From Thermohalobaculum sp039184865 (GTDB taxonomy: Bacteria > Pseudomonadota > Alphaproteobacteria > Rhodobacterales > Rhodobacteraceae), in contig JBCDAV010000005.1 in the NCBI GenBank assembly GCA_039184865.1, forward strand, positions 183,418-247,417: 64,000 nucleotides of DNA, given 5' to 3'. Made by a program: the position numbers and the translations under genes. The first letter of the stretch is position 1. The number at the start of each line of letters is the position of its first letter. Below, one piece after another: positions 41,345 to 49,877 of the stretch. A model generated the notes under the pieces. It did no database searches. It was not told the DNA's origin and saw nothing but the letters and a program-made list of their open reading frames with translations.

Positions 41345-42280
41345 GTGGATCTGCTTGTAGACCGCATCACCGACCTGACTGACCGGATCCGCGAGTTTCG
41401 GCTTGTCGGCGCGAATGCCTGTCTGCCCGCCTGGGCTCCCGGCTCACACATCGACTTGGATCTCGGCGTTGCCGGGGCGCGGTCTTACTCTCTGATCGAC
41501 TGGACCGGAGACACGTCTGCGCCCGATCACTACACCATCGCCGTGCAACGCGAAGACGATGGCTCGGGCGGATCGAAAGCCATGCACGCGCTGACCGTCG
41601 GTGGAAAGATCGAAGCCTCCGACCCGAAAAACGACTTCGAACTTCCGGAGGACGACCTGCCAGTTACGCTGCTCGCGGGCGGCATCGGCGTGACGCCGAT
41701 GATTTCGATGGCGGCCTCTTTGGCAGCACACCAACGACCTTTTCAACTCCACTACGCAGTGCGCTCACGGGACGCCGCAGCCTACACCTCTCTACTGGCA
41801 GATAGGTATTCGGACAACACCTACCTACACATAGATAGCGAAGCCCCGGCGGACCTGAGGAAGATCGCCAAGGCCTCGGCCAACGGCCACCTTGCGATCT
41901 GCGGACCCATCGGGATGATCGACGCGGCCCGGAGTGCCGCCGAGGCGGCCGGGATTCCTTCGGATCGCATTCATGTCGAGCTCTTCTCGTCTCCTGCGCC
42001 CACAACCGGCGATCAGCCGTTCGAGGTCGAAATCCACGACACCGGTCAGGTCTTCACGGTCCCGCCCGGCCAGACCATCATTTCGGTTCTGGAAGCGGGC
42101 GGCGTCGATCTCGTCTACGATTGTCAGCGCGGTGATTGCGGGATCTGCCAGGTGGACGTCATCGACGGCACGCCCGACCACCGCGACGTAGTGCTGACCG
42201 ATGCCGAGAAGGCTGCCAATGACGTGATGCAGATCTGCGTCAGCCGCGCGAAGTCCCCGCGTCTGGTACTGGATCTCTGA
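41345..42280 (+). CDS. Oxygenase reductase, phthalate-dioxygenase-reductase/VanB type (FMN, NAD, C-terminal 2Fe-2S)
   Basis: A 311-aa electron-transfer protein for a Rieske oxygenase. Order of domains: FMN-binding barrel with RSYSLI (residues about 47-52), NAD(P) domain with LAGGIGVTPMISMA and CGPIGM, and a C-terminal plant-type ferredoxin with CQRGDCGICQVDV plus a later Cys (QICVSR), giving C-x4-C-x2-C...C. It is GTG-started at 41345 after TCGGGAGGCACTGC. It is followed directly by the oxygenase alpha and beta subunit genes, so it is their likely reductase. Confidence 0.93.
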   Translation: MDLLVDRITDLTDRIREFRLVGANACLPAWAPGSHIDLDLGVAGARSYSLIDWTGDTSAPDHYTIAVQREDDGSGGSKAMHALTVGGKIEASDPKNDFELPEDDLPVTLLAGGIGVTPMISMAASLAAHQRPFQLHYAVRSRDAAAYTSLLADRYSDNTYLHIDSEAPADLRKIAKASANGHLAICGPIGMIDAARSAAEAAGIPSDRIHVELFSSPAPTTGDQPFEVEIHDTGQVFTVPPGQTIISVLEAGGVDLVYDCQRGDCGICQVDVIDGTPDHRDVVLTDAEKAANDVMQICVSRAKSPRLVLDL

Positions 42281-42291
42281 GGGAGGGAGAG

Positions 42292-43629
42292 ATGAGCCAT
42301 TACAGCGACAACCCCGCCGCCATCGCCAGTCTCGTTCGCGGACCACAGGTTCACCGCGATGTGTACACCGACCCGGAGATCTACCGGCTCGAAATGCGCC
42401 ACCTGTTTGCGAATTCCTGGGTTTTCGTCGGCCATGAAAGCCAGACCGCGAAGAAAGGCGATTACTACACGACCCAGATCGGCGACCAGCCGGTCATTCA
42501 GGTCCGTCATTCCGACGGCGAGATCTACGTGCTCTACAACCGTTGCCCGCACAAGGGGACGAAGATCGCAATCGACCGCGAGGGCAATACCGGCAAGTTC
42601 TTTCGTTGCCCCTATCATGCGTGGAGCTTCAAGACGAACGGTTGCCTGCTCGCGATCCCGCTGAAGAAGGGCTACGCGGGCACAGGTCTCGACCAGACGG
42701 AGAGCGCACAGGGTCTGAAGCCGGTCGGCGCCGTGCGCGTGCATCGCGGTTTCGTATTCGCCCGCCTCGCCCCCAACGGCATAGGTTTCGCCGAATTCTT
42801 CGGCGACTCGCTTTCCTCGATCGACAACATGGTCGATCGATCGCCTGAGGGCCGTCTGGAAGTTGCAGGCCCGCCATTGCGTTATATGCACCAGTGCAAC
42901 TGGAAGATGCTGGTCGAGAACCAGACCGACACCTGCCACCCGATGGTGGCGCACGAAAGCTCGGCCGGAACCGCGGTGCGATTGTGGGAGGAAATGGGCT
43001 GCCCCGATCCGAAGCCCGCGGCGATGCAGATCATCGCGCCCTTCATGTCGCCTTACGAGTTCTTCGAGGATATGGGCATCCGAACCTGGCCCAACGGTCA
43101 TGGACACACCGGTATTCACCATTCGATCCATTCGGATTACTCGGCCATCGCCGGGTATTTCGAGTCAATGTGCGAGGCTTATGGCGAGGATCGCGCCAAG
43201 GCGATCCTCGACGAAAACCGGCACAACACCGTCTATTTCCCGAACATCATGGTGAAGGGGCCGATCCAGCAGCTCCGGAACTTCATTCCTCTGGGTCCCG
43301 ACAAGACGCTGGTCGAGTCCTATATCTATAGGTTGGTAGGCGCCCCGGATGAGCTGCTTGCGCGCACTGCGATGTACAATCGCATGATCAACGCGCCGAC
43401 CTCGATTGTCGGCCATGACGATCTCGAGATGTATGAGCGCGCCCAGGAAGGCCTGATGGCGAACGGCCTGGAATGGGTGAACGTGCAGCGGCTCTACGAG
43501 GACTCGGAGGATTTCACCGAAACTTATGAAACCAATGGCACGACGGAACGGCAGATGCGCAACCAGTTTGATGCCTGGGTGAAGTTCATGACGTGTTCGA
43601 TGACTGGCGAGAGGATCGCCGCCGAATGA
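42292..43629 (+). CDS. Aromatic-ring-hydroxylating dioxygenase, alpha subunit
   Basis: A 445-aa catalytic subunit. Rieske motif CPHKGTKIA ... CPYHAWSF, where C-x-H is followed about 17 residues later by C-x2-H. The mononuclear iron site is NQTDTCHPMVAHES (D-x2-H-x4-H), and the third ligand is probably an Asp in a later segment. Length and the presence of a beta subunit fit benzoate/anthranilate/biphenyl-type three-component systems. It overlaps the beta subunit start (ATGA). A carboxylated aromatic substrate is a reasonable guess; none is proven. Confidence 0.92.
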   Translation: MSHYSDNPAAIASLVRGPQVHRDVYTDPEIYRLEMRHLFANSWVFVGHESQTAKKGDYYTTQIGDQPVIQVRHSDGEIYVLYNRCPHKGTKIAIDREGNTGKFFRCPYHAWSFKTNGCLLAIPLKKGYAGTGLDQTESAQGLKPVGAVRVHRGFVFARLAPNGIGFAEFFGDSLSSIDNMVDRSPEGRLEVAGPPLRYMHQCNWKMLVENQTDTCHPMVAHESSAGTAVRLWEEMGCPDPKPAAMQIIAPFMSPYEFFEDMGIRTWPNGHGHTGIHHSIHSDYSAIAGYFESMCEAYGEDRAKAILDENRHNTVYFPNIMVKGPIQQLRNFIPLGPDKTLVESYIYRLVGAPDELLARTAMYNRMINAPTSIVGHDDLEMYERAQEGLMANGLEWVNVQRLYEDSEDFTETYETNGTTERQMRNQFDAWVKFMTCSMTGERIAAE

Positions 43630-44105
43630 CCCTCAGCCGCGAGGATATCGTCGATTTAATCTATGCCGAGGCCCGGATGTTGGATGAGGGCCGATATGAC
43701 GAATGGCTGGCGCTCTGGCTCGAGGACGGCCACTACTGGATGCCGCTGGACTACAAGCAGACCGATCCGCAACTGGTGACCTCGCTGCTCTACGAAGACT
43801 ATTTCATGCTGAAGTTGCGGGTCGAGCGCCTGAACGGTGCGCGTACCTTCAGCCAGAAGCCGAAAAGCCGCTGTCATCACGTCATCCAGCGACCCTTCGT
43901 CGATGAGTTCGATATGACGGCGGGCACCTTCAAGACCAACACGTCGATGCACTATGTCGAGACCCGGCTGGACGATCAGTTTCTGCTGGCCCTGACCGCG
44001 ACGCACGATCTCACGCTGATCGACGGCAAACTTCGTATCGCAAACAAACGGGTCGATCTTCTGAATTCGGACGCAGCTTTCGGCAACATCCAGTTGCTGC
44101 CGTGA
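43626..44105 (+). CDS. Aromatic-ring-hydroxylating dioxygenase, beta subunit
   Basis: A 159-aa small subunit of the NTF2-like/SnoaL fold (MTLSREDIVDLIYAEARMLD start; FEDGHYWMPL-like segment LEDGHYWMPLDYKQ; SRCHHVIQRPFV). It has no cofactor and shapes the hexameric oxygenase. The start overlaps the alpha-subunit stop. The stop overlaps the GTG of the next gene (GTGA), so alpha, beta and the SDR are translationally coupled. Confidence 0.92.
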   Translation: MTLSREDIVDLIYAEARMLDEGRYDEWLALWLEDGHYWMPLDYKQTDPQLVTSLLYEDYFMLKLRVERLNGARTFSQKPKSRCHHVIQRPFVDEFDMTAGTFKTNTSMHYVETRLDDQFLLALTATHDLTLIDGKLRIANKRVDLLNSDAAFGNIQLLP

Positions 44106-44827
44106 CCCGATACACGGCGCTGATCACCGGCGGCGCCAAGGGGATCGGTGCCGCTCTGGCCACCTCGCTTCTCGCACGAGACTACGAGGTCATAACAATC
44201 GACATCCTGCCCGTTGCAGAGCCATTGCCGGGGCAAACCCACTTCGAAGTCGACCTGCTGAGCGCCGAAGCGACGTCGGAGATCGCGCAGAAGATCGCGT
44301 CCGAACACGATGTAAGCCACATCGTTCACAATGCCGGGCTGATCTGGCCAAATCTGCTGGAGGACGCTCAGCCGCAAGACATAACGGGCCTCGCACAGCT
44401 CCATCTTGGTTCTGCGCTGACTTTGACCCAAGCCGTCCTGTCCGGAATGAAGCGACGCGGTTTCGGGCGGGTTGCTTTCAATGCGTCGCGCGCCGCGCTG
44501 GGCGCGCCGACCCGAACCGCATACGGCGCGACCAAGGCCGGGATCATTGGCATGGCGCGGACCTGGGCGCTGGAATTGGCGCCGCACGGCATCACCGTGA
44601 ACGTCGTGGCACCGGGGCCGATCCTGACGGACAATTTCTGGGGCATCGTCGAGAAGGACAGCGAGCGCCAGCACGAGCTTGCCAAACGCATCCCGGTCGG
44701 TCGCCTTGGCGAAACCAAGGATGTGGTGAATGCGTTTCTTTACTTCCTGGACGCGGAAACGAGTTTCGTCACCGGCCAGGCGCTGTATGTCTGCGGCGGC
44801 GCCAGCGTCGGAACGCTGACGATCTGA
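44102..44827 (+). CDS. Short-chain dehydrogenase, candidate cis-dihydrodiol dehydrogenase
   Basis: A 241-aa SDR. TGGAKGIGAALA near the N-terminus, HNAG after strand 4 and Y-x3-K (YGATK), with catalytic Ser in FNASRAA. Asp at the end of strand 2 (TIDILP) indicates NAD preference. GTG start at 44102, coupled to the dioxygenase beta subunit. Position directly after a ring-hydroxylating dioxygenase suggests oxidation of the cis-diol product to a catechol, as BenD does. That step is inferred from context. Confidence 0.88.
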   Translation: MTRYTALITGGAKGIGAALATSLLARDYEVITIDILPVAEPLPGQTHFEVDLLSAEATSEIAQKIASEHDVSHIVHNAGLIWPNLLEDAQPQDITGLAQLHLGSALTLTQAVLSGMKRRGFGRVAFNASRAALGAPTRTAYGATKAGIIGMARTWALELAPHGITVNVVAPGPILTDNFWGIVEKDSERQHELAKRIPVGRLGETKDVVNAFLYFLDAETSFVTGQALYVCGGASVGTLTI

Positions 44828-44891
44828 ACACGAAAACGATCTACCGGCAGATAGGCGGCTTCCTGAACCCAGGGGCCACGGGGAGTACGAC

Positions 44892-45797
44892 ATGACAGAG
44901 CAAATCACAGCCAGCGTTATCGGTCTGGGGTCCATGGGCTGGGGTGCAGCGGTTTCGCTCGTGCGGGCGGGCATCTCGACCAACGGCGCCGATATCCGTG
45001 ACGATGTTTTGGACAGGTTTGCATCGGAAGGCGGAACGCCCTGCAAGTCGACTGCGGTGGCCGCTGAGGCCGACGTCATCTTCGTCTTTGTTGTCAACGC
45101 GACGCAGACCCGCGAAGTGCTCTTCGGAGCCGAGGGCGCAGTTTCGCGTGCAAAGCCCGGCACGATCTTCGTGCTGTGTGTGACGATGCCGCCGAGCGAT
45201 GCTGTCGCGATCGCTACAGAACTCCGAGACGCCGGGATGGTCTCAATCGACGCCCCGGTCTCAGGCGGTTCGGCAAAGGCCTTGACCGGAGAGATGACGA
45301 TCATGGCGTCGGGCCCGGATGCAGCGTTTGAACGTGCCGCTCCTGCGATTGATGCGATTTCAACCAAGGTCTTCCGCCTCGGAACGGAGCCGGGTCAGGG
45401 AAGCCGGGTGAAGATGATCAACCAGCTTCTCGCCGGCGTGCACATCGCAGCCTGCGCCGAAGCCATGGTGCTCGGCGCCAAGGTCGGCGTGGATCTCGGA
45501 ACGCTCTACGACGTGATCCGCGATTGCGCGGGCAATTCCTGGATGTTCGAGAACCGCGGCGCACACATCGTTGCGGGGGATTACACGCCCCATTCGGCCG
45601 TCGACATCTTCGTCAAGGACCTCGGTATCGTTGCGTCTGAAGCGGGGGCAGCAGCCTGTCCAACGCCGTTGACGGAGACTGCGCTGTCCCTGTTCGAGAC
45701 GGCGAGCGGCGACGGTCTGGGCCGCGAGGACGATGCGGCCGTCGCGAAAATTCTCGCTGCGCGGGCGGGCATAGCCCTGCCCGGTCAGGCCGGGTAA
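44892..45797 (+). CDS. NAD(P)-dependent beta-hydroxyacid dehydrogenase (LtnD/HIBADH family)
   Basis: A 301-aa two-domain dehydrogenase. Rossmann motif GLGSMGWGAAVSLV at residues 11-24, the substrate loop SIDAPVSGGSAKALTGEMTI (compare DAPVSGG of the family), and catalytic Lys in SRVKMINQLLAGVHIA (K-x3-N pattern). Members oxidise 3-hydroxyisobutyrate, tartronate semialdehyde, L-threonate or related acids. The GVHIAACAEAM form resembles the LtnD branch. It sits between the dioxygenase operon and thiD; substrate unknown. Confidence 0.9.
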   Translation: MTEQITASVIGLGSMGWGAAVSLVRAGISTNGADIRDDVLDRFASEGGTPCKSTAVAAEADVIFVFVVNATQTREVLFGAEGAVSRAKPGTIFVLCVTMPPSDAVAIATELRDAGMVSIDAPVSGGSAKALTGEMTIMASGPDAAFERAAPAIDAISTKVFRLGTEPGQGSRVKMINQLLAGVHIAACAEAMVLGAKVGVDLGTLYDVIRDCAGNSWMFENRGAHIVAGDYTPHSAVDIFVKDLGIVASEAGAAACPTPLTETALSLFETASGDGLGREDDAAVAKILAARAGIALPGQAG

Positions 45798-45865
45798 CGG
45801 GATTTGACAGCGCGCGCGTTCTGCGGGAAACCCTGCCAAGCAAAAGCACGTCAGCGAGACCTTCC

Positions 45866-46702
45866 ATGGCCATTCCAAGCGCATTGACCATTGCGGCGTC
45901 CGATTCATGCGGTGCGGACGGACTCCAGGCCGACCTGCGCACATTCTCTGCGCTGAAGGTCCACGGTGCGAGCGTCGTGACGGTCGTCACGGCGCAAAAT
46001 ACGGAACAGGTCACCGCCGCCGAGTTCATGCCGCCCGCGCTGATCGAAGCCCAGATCCGGGCCGTCTTCGACGACATGGCGCTGGCTGCCATCAAGATCG
46101 GCGCGCTCGGCAATGTCGAGACGATCGAGACCGTCGCGAACACTCTGAATGATGTCATTGACGAGGAAAAGCCGATACCCATCGTCGCCGATCCCGTGAT
46201 GACCAATCACGCGGGCGATCTGCTGGTGGACAGGGAAGTCATCGACTCCTGGAAGCAGAACATCATGCCGATGGCGACCGTGATTACGCCAAACCTCGCT
46301 GAAGCGGCACTGCTCACAGACCGGGAGCGTCCGGGGACGCTGGGCGACCTCATGGAAATCGGCGAGACGCTCGTCGAGCTCGGCGTGCAGGAGGTGCTCG
46401 TCAGCGGCGGTCAGGGCAAGGCCGAGAATTCGATCGATATCCTCGTCTCGAGCATTCGCCCGCCGGTGCAGTTGCGCGCCGAACGGATGACCCGTGAGAA
46501 CATGCGCGGGCTGTCCAGCACGCTGACCGCCGCAATTGCGGCCCACATCGCGCACGAGATCGCACCCTATGAGGCGATTCAGGTCTCGAAGGTGTTCTTG
46601 TCTGGTGCGATCGACACCGCCGATACGTTCAGCATCGGTAGCGGGCCGGGTCCGATCCACCAGCTCAATCGCCTCTGGGAAAGCCGTCAGAAGAGCAGCT
46701 GA
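45866..46702 (+). CDS. thiD: ThiD, hydroxymethylpyrimidine/phosphomethylpyrimidine kinase
   Basis: A 278-aa ribokinase-fold kinase for thiamin biosynthesis. N-terminus ALTIAASDSCGADGLQADLRTF matches ThiD except that the usual GSDSSGGAGIQ reads ASDSCGADGLQ. VADPVMTNHAGDLLV and TPNLAEAALLT are typical. The catalytic anion-hole region near the C-terminus, usually GTGCTLSSA, reads NMRGLSSTLTAAIAAHIA here, so the motif is altered and the Cys is missing. The protein may be a diverged ThiD or another HMP/PLP-type kinase. No TPP riboswitch and no other thi genes are seen. Confidence 0.8.
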   Translation: MAIPSALTIAASDSCGADGLQADLRTFSALKVHGASVVTVVTAQNTEQVTAAEFMPPALIEAQIRAVFDDMALAAIKIGALGNVETIETVANTLNDVIDEEKPIPIVADPVMTNHAGDLLVDREVIDSWKQNIMPMATVITPNLAEAALLTDRERPGTLGDLMEIGETLVELGVQEVLVSGGQGKAENSIDILVSSIRPPVQLRAERMTRENMRGLSSTLTAAIAAHIAHEIAPYEAIQVSKVFLSGAIDTADTFSIGSGPGPIHQLNRLWESRQKSS

Positions 46703-46784
46703 ACCCGACGCTTCTCCGGTTGTCGCTCGCTGCGCCCGCCTGTAGGGTCCGCGCCGACTTTTCAATCGGAATCGGGGACCTGTC

Positions 46785-47591
46785 ATGGCCGATTTGTTTA
46801 CCGACGTTTTCACGCTGCAAAGCCTGCTGAACCTTGCCGTCCTGATCTTCCTGCAGGCAGTGCTGGGCTTCGACAACCTCCTCTACATCAGCATCGAGTC
46901 GAAACGCGCGCCGGCGCAGCATCAGGCCGCCGTGCGCAAATGGGGGATCATCATCGCGATCGCTCTCCGCGTGGTGCTGCTCTTCACGATGATCCAGCTG
47001 CTCGAAAGCCTGAAGGAGCCGTTCTTCAAGATCGATATCCCGGGGGTGGTGTACGGCGATTTCAACTTCGCCTCGATCGTCTTCCTGATCGGCGGCGGCT
47101 TCCTGATGTACACAGCGATCAAGGAGATCAGCCACCTGCTGGCGATCGACCATCTAGACCATGGTCCGGAGGATAAGTCCTCGAAATCCGCGGCTTCAGT
47201 GATCGCGATGATCGTCGTGATGAACCTGATCTTCTCGTTCGATTCGATCCTCTCGGCGGTCGCAATCACTAAGGTCTTCCTGATCCTCGCGATCGCAATC
47301 ATCCTGTCGGGGATCGCCATGCTCGTGCTCGCCGACCGAGTGTCCGAGTTTCTCGAGCGCAATCGGAAGTACGAGGTTTTGGGCCTCTTCATTCTTCTGA
47401 TTGTCGCGGTCGTGCTGCTCGGTGAAGGCGGGCACGTCGCGCACATGACTCTGTTCGGTTATCCGGTCGAGGCGATGTCGAAGACGACGTTCTACTTCTC
47501 GATTGTGGTGCTGGTGATCGTCGATATCATCCAGTCCGGCTACCAGAAGAAGCTCGAGGCGGTGCGTCAGGCCGGGGCCGACCGGCGCTGA
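46785..47591 (+). CDS. TerC-family integral membrane protein
   Basis: A 268-aa protein with seven or so membrane segments. Family motifs: VLGFDNLLYISI in TM1 (acidic residues in membrane) and MNLIFSFDSILSAVAIT (matching the second FDS motif) with GGGFLMYTAIKEI between. TerC proteins such as Alx and MeeF export manganese or insert metals during protein export. Some lie near tellurite genes, but that role is indirect. The last ~15 aa are basic. It is followed after 2 bp by the internally duplicated protein gene, which suggests co-transcription. Confidence 0.9.
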   Translation: MADLFTDVFTLQSLLNLAVLIFLQAVLGFDNLLYISIESKRAPAQHQAAVRKWGIIIAIALRVVLLFTMIQLLESLKEPFFKIDIPGVVYGDFNFASIVFLIGGGFLMYTAIKEISHLLAIDHLDHGPEDKSSKSAASVIAMIVVMNLIFSFDSILSAVAITKVFLILAIAIILSGIAMLVLADRVSEFLERNRKYEVLGLFILLIVAVVLLGEGGHVAHMTLFGYPVEAMSKTTFYFSIVVLVIVDIIQSGYQKKLEAVRQAGADRR

Positions 47592-47593
47592 CG

Positions 47594-48373
47594 ATGCTGC
47601 TCCTGAACTCGATCACGGATGCCGGGCCCGATGCCGCGGGCGCCGTGATCGTTTCGGGCTCGCACGGCGGGCTCTATCCGGCGGTCGTGGCATCGCGTGC
47701 CGGGGCGCGCGCGGTGATTTTCAACGATGCAGGCGGCGGCGCCGGGGTCGCTGGCGTTGACGCTTTGACCGACGTCGGCACGGCGGCGGCTGCCGTCGAC
47801 TGCTTCAGCGCCCTGATCGGCTCGGCGGACGACATGGTCGCGCATGGACGGCTGAGTCACGTAAACGCGGAGGCCGCAAGGCTCGGCCTGTCTATCGGCG
47901 GTTCGGTCAAGGATGCCGTCGAGCTTCTGCGCGGTGCGAATAATTCGACACGTGTACTCGATCCGGTGAAGGAAGCGAGATTTGAGACGACGCTGGAAAG
48001 CGGCCTAACCATTCTGCTGGTCGACTCCGCCTCGCTCGTCGCGCCCGAAGACCGGGGCCGGGTCATCATCACCGGGTCTCACGGCGGCCTAGTCGGCGGC
48101 GACCCGGCACGTGCTCTGAAAGCGGATGCGCGGCTTGCGGTCTTTAACGATGCCGGTATCGGCAAGAACAAGGTCGGTGTTTCGCGCCTGCCCGCGTTGG
48201 ACGCCCGCGGGATCGCCGGGCTGACGGTCGCCCATGACAGCGCGCGCATTGGTGATGCGCAATCAGCGTTCGAGACAGGCGTGATTAGTGCTGCGAACAG
48301 GACGGCCCGCGGCCTCGGCGCGCGCGAGGGAAATCGGTTGGCGGCGTTCCTGGCAGAATTGCCTCCGGGTTAG
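47594..48373 (+). CDS. Internally duplicated protein of unknown function (SHGG/FNDAG repeats)
   Basis: A 259-aa cytoplasmic protein with two copies of one unit. Copy 1 (residues about 17-100) has AVIVSGSHGGLYPA, RAVIFNDAGGGAG and SALIGSADD. Copy 2 (about 156-243) has RVIITGSHGGLVGG, LAVFNDAGIGKNKVG and SARIGDAQS. Each unit has the strand-GSHGG-helix-strand-FNDAG layout of a nucleotide- or phosphate-binding alpha/beta fold, and His, Ser and Asp are kept in both. A segment of about 55 aa joins them. No signal peptide. I do not recognise a characterised family. It follows the TerC gene by 2 bp, and its stop overlaps the convergent ABM gene by 4 bp. Confidence 0.85.
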   Translation: MLLLNSITDAGPDAAGAVIVSGSHGGLYPAVVASRAGARAVIFNDAGGGAGVAGVDALTDVGTAAAAVDCFSALIGSADDMVAHGRLSHVNAEAARLGLSIGGSVKDAVELLRGANNSTRVLDPVKEARFETTLESGLTILLVDSASLVAPEDRGRVIITGSHGGLVGGDPARALKADARLAVFNDAGIGKNKVGVSRLPALDARGIAGLTVAHDSARIGDAQSAFETGVISAANRTARGLGAREGNRLAAFLAELPPG

Positions 48374-48657
48374 CCGGGCAACAGGATACCCGTCTCGACC
48401 TGCTTGCCGATGATCCAGGGCGCAACCTCGACGTCGAACGCCTTGAAGTGCTCGCTCGCGAGATGCGCGTCGAACGCTGCCCGGTCATCATAAATCTCGT
48501 AGAGAAACGTTCGGGCCGGATCGGCCGGATCGACCCAGACATCGAACCTTTGGCAGCCGGGCTCGGTCAGGCTGTCCGCGGCCTGTTGGCGGACCCGTTC
48601 GCTAAAGGCCGCTGCGCGTTCATCGACGGCGGTGAAGATCACTGTGACAAGATACAT
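48370..48657 (-). CDS. Antibiotic biosynthesis monooxygenase (ABM)-domain protein
   Basis: A 95-aa ferredoxin-like-fold protein. The start at 48657 (MYLVTVIFTAVDERAAAF). Segments EPGCQRFDVWVDPADPARTFLYEIYDDRAAFDAHLASEHFKAF are arranged as in ABM/LsrG/YgiN proteins, with the conserved E-P-G-C and H-x-x-S-x-H(F) pattern (quoted here in pieces: EPGC, FLYEIYDD, HLASEHF). Family members oxidise quinols or isomerise sugar phosphates without cofactors. It is convergent with the duplicated protein and divergent from the IPMDH-like gene. Confidence 0.85.
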   Translation of the reverse strand: MYLVTVIFTAVDERAAAFSERVRQQAADSLTEPGCQRFDVWVDPADPARTFLYEIYDDRAAFDAHLASEHFKAFDVEVAPWIIGKQVETGILLPG

Positions 48658-48770
48658 GCGGCCCCCGTTTGCACTGGATGGGAAGCGGGTTCCCACCCGC
48701 TTCGGCTTGCCCTTGGTCAGATCAGACGGTCTATTGGCGCGCAAGCAAGAACAGGCGGGAAGAGCGGGGC

Positions 48771-49877
48771 ATGTCCAACATATCCGATTTCAACATCGCG
48801 GTGATGCCAGGCGACGGCATCGGCGCAGAGATCACCGAACCTTGCCTGCGTCTGCTGGAGCGGGCCGCGACGCGGACGGGTGGTTTGGCCTTCCGGTTCA
48901 ACACACTCGAGGGCGGAGCTGGATACTATCGGGATCACGGCGTCTCGATGCCGGCCGAGACCCGCGCAGGTGCTGCCAAGGCCGATGCGATTCTGCTCGC
49001 TGCCATGGGCCTGCCGGATGTGCGCCAACCGGACGGACGCGAGGTCGGCCCGCAACTTGAACTGCGCTTCGAATACGGGCTTTATGCCGGGGTACGACCG
49101 GTCAAGCCGGTCCCGGGTGTCCGACCAATCCTCGCCGATCCCAAGGCACACGAGATCGACTATGTCATCGTCCGCGAGTCGACCGAGGGGTTGTTCGCTC
49201 CGTGGTGCCCCGGCGAGATCATCGAGGATCGCGAGGCGCGCGAGACGCTGGCCCTGACGCGCGGCACCTCGGAGAAATTGTACGATTTCTGCTTTGCGCT
49301 CGCCCGGCAGAGGCAGGCGGCAGGGGTTGGACAGAACAAGGTCACGCATGTCGACAAGGCGAACGTCTTCGCCGCGTTCAAGTGGCAGCGTGATATCTTT
49401 TATGAGTGCGCGGGCCAGAATGCAGATGTGACCGCCGACCATGCTTACGTCGATGCGTTCGCGATGCACATGGTTCAGAAACCCTGGGCGATCGACGTGG
49501 CAGTGACCGAGAACCAGTTCGGCGACATTCTTTCGGATCTGGGCGCGGCACTGATGGGTGGTCTGGGGTATGCGCCCTCGGCCGACATCGGAGACGAGCA
49601 CGCGGTGTTTCAGCCTTGCCACGGCACGGCGCCCGATATCGCCGGCAAGGGATTGGCGAATCCCACAGCAATGATCCTCTCCGCGGCGATGATGCTGGAC
49701 TGGCTTGCTGAGAAGCACGGATCGTCCGAAACAGCGCAGGCGGGATCGCTGATCCGTCGGGCGGTCGAGGCTGCATTCGCGGACGGCGCTCTGATCACCT
49801 GTGAACTCGGCGGCTCGGCCGGCACCGCGACTGTCTACGATGCAGTCAACGCACAGATCGACCGGCTCGATCCGTGA
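48771..49877 (+). CDS. Isocitrate/isopropylmalate dehydrogenase-family beta-decarboxylating dehydrogenase
   Basis: A 368-aa enzyme. The start at 48771 follows GAGCGGGGC. N-terminus IAVMPGDGIGAEITEPCLRL, the substrate-loop YVIVRESTEGLFAP, the catalytic Lys/Tyr region VTHVDKANVFAAF, and the NAD-loop DILSDLGAALMGGLGYAPSA and CHGTAPDIAGKG are all present. It acts on a 2R,3-substituted malate-type acid. The usual LeuB signature around PGPD is absent, so tartrate/D-malate or another substrate is more likely than leucine synthesis. It overlaps the next gene (GTGA). Confidence 0.9.
   Translation: MSNISDFNIAVMPGDGIGAEITEPCLRLLERAATRTGGLAFRFNTLEGGAGYYRDHGVSMPAETRAGAAKADAILLAAMGLPDVRQPDGREVGPQLELRFEYGLYAGVRPVKPVPGVRPILADPKAHEIDYVIVRESTEGLFAPWCPGEIIEDREARETLALTRGTSEKLYDFCFALARQRQAAGVGQNKVTHVDKANVFAAFKWQRDIFYECAGQNADVTADHAYVDAFAMHMVQKPWAIDVAVTENQFGDILSDLGAALMGGLGYAPSADIGDEHAVFQPCHGTAPDIAGKGLANPTAMILSAAMMLDWLAEKHGSSETAQAGSLIRRAVEAAFADGALITCELGGSAGTATVYDAVNAQIDRLDP

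Noticed and set aside
45798..45865. Possible TPP riboswitch upstream of thiD
   Set aside because: The 68-bp gap is too short and lacks the CUGAGA core.
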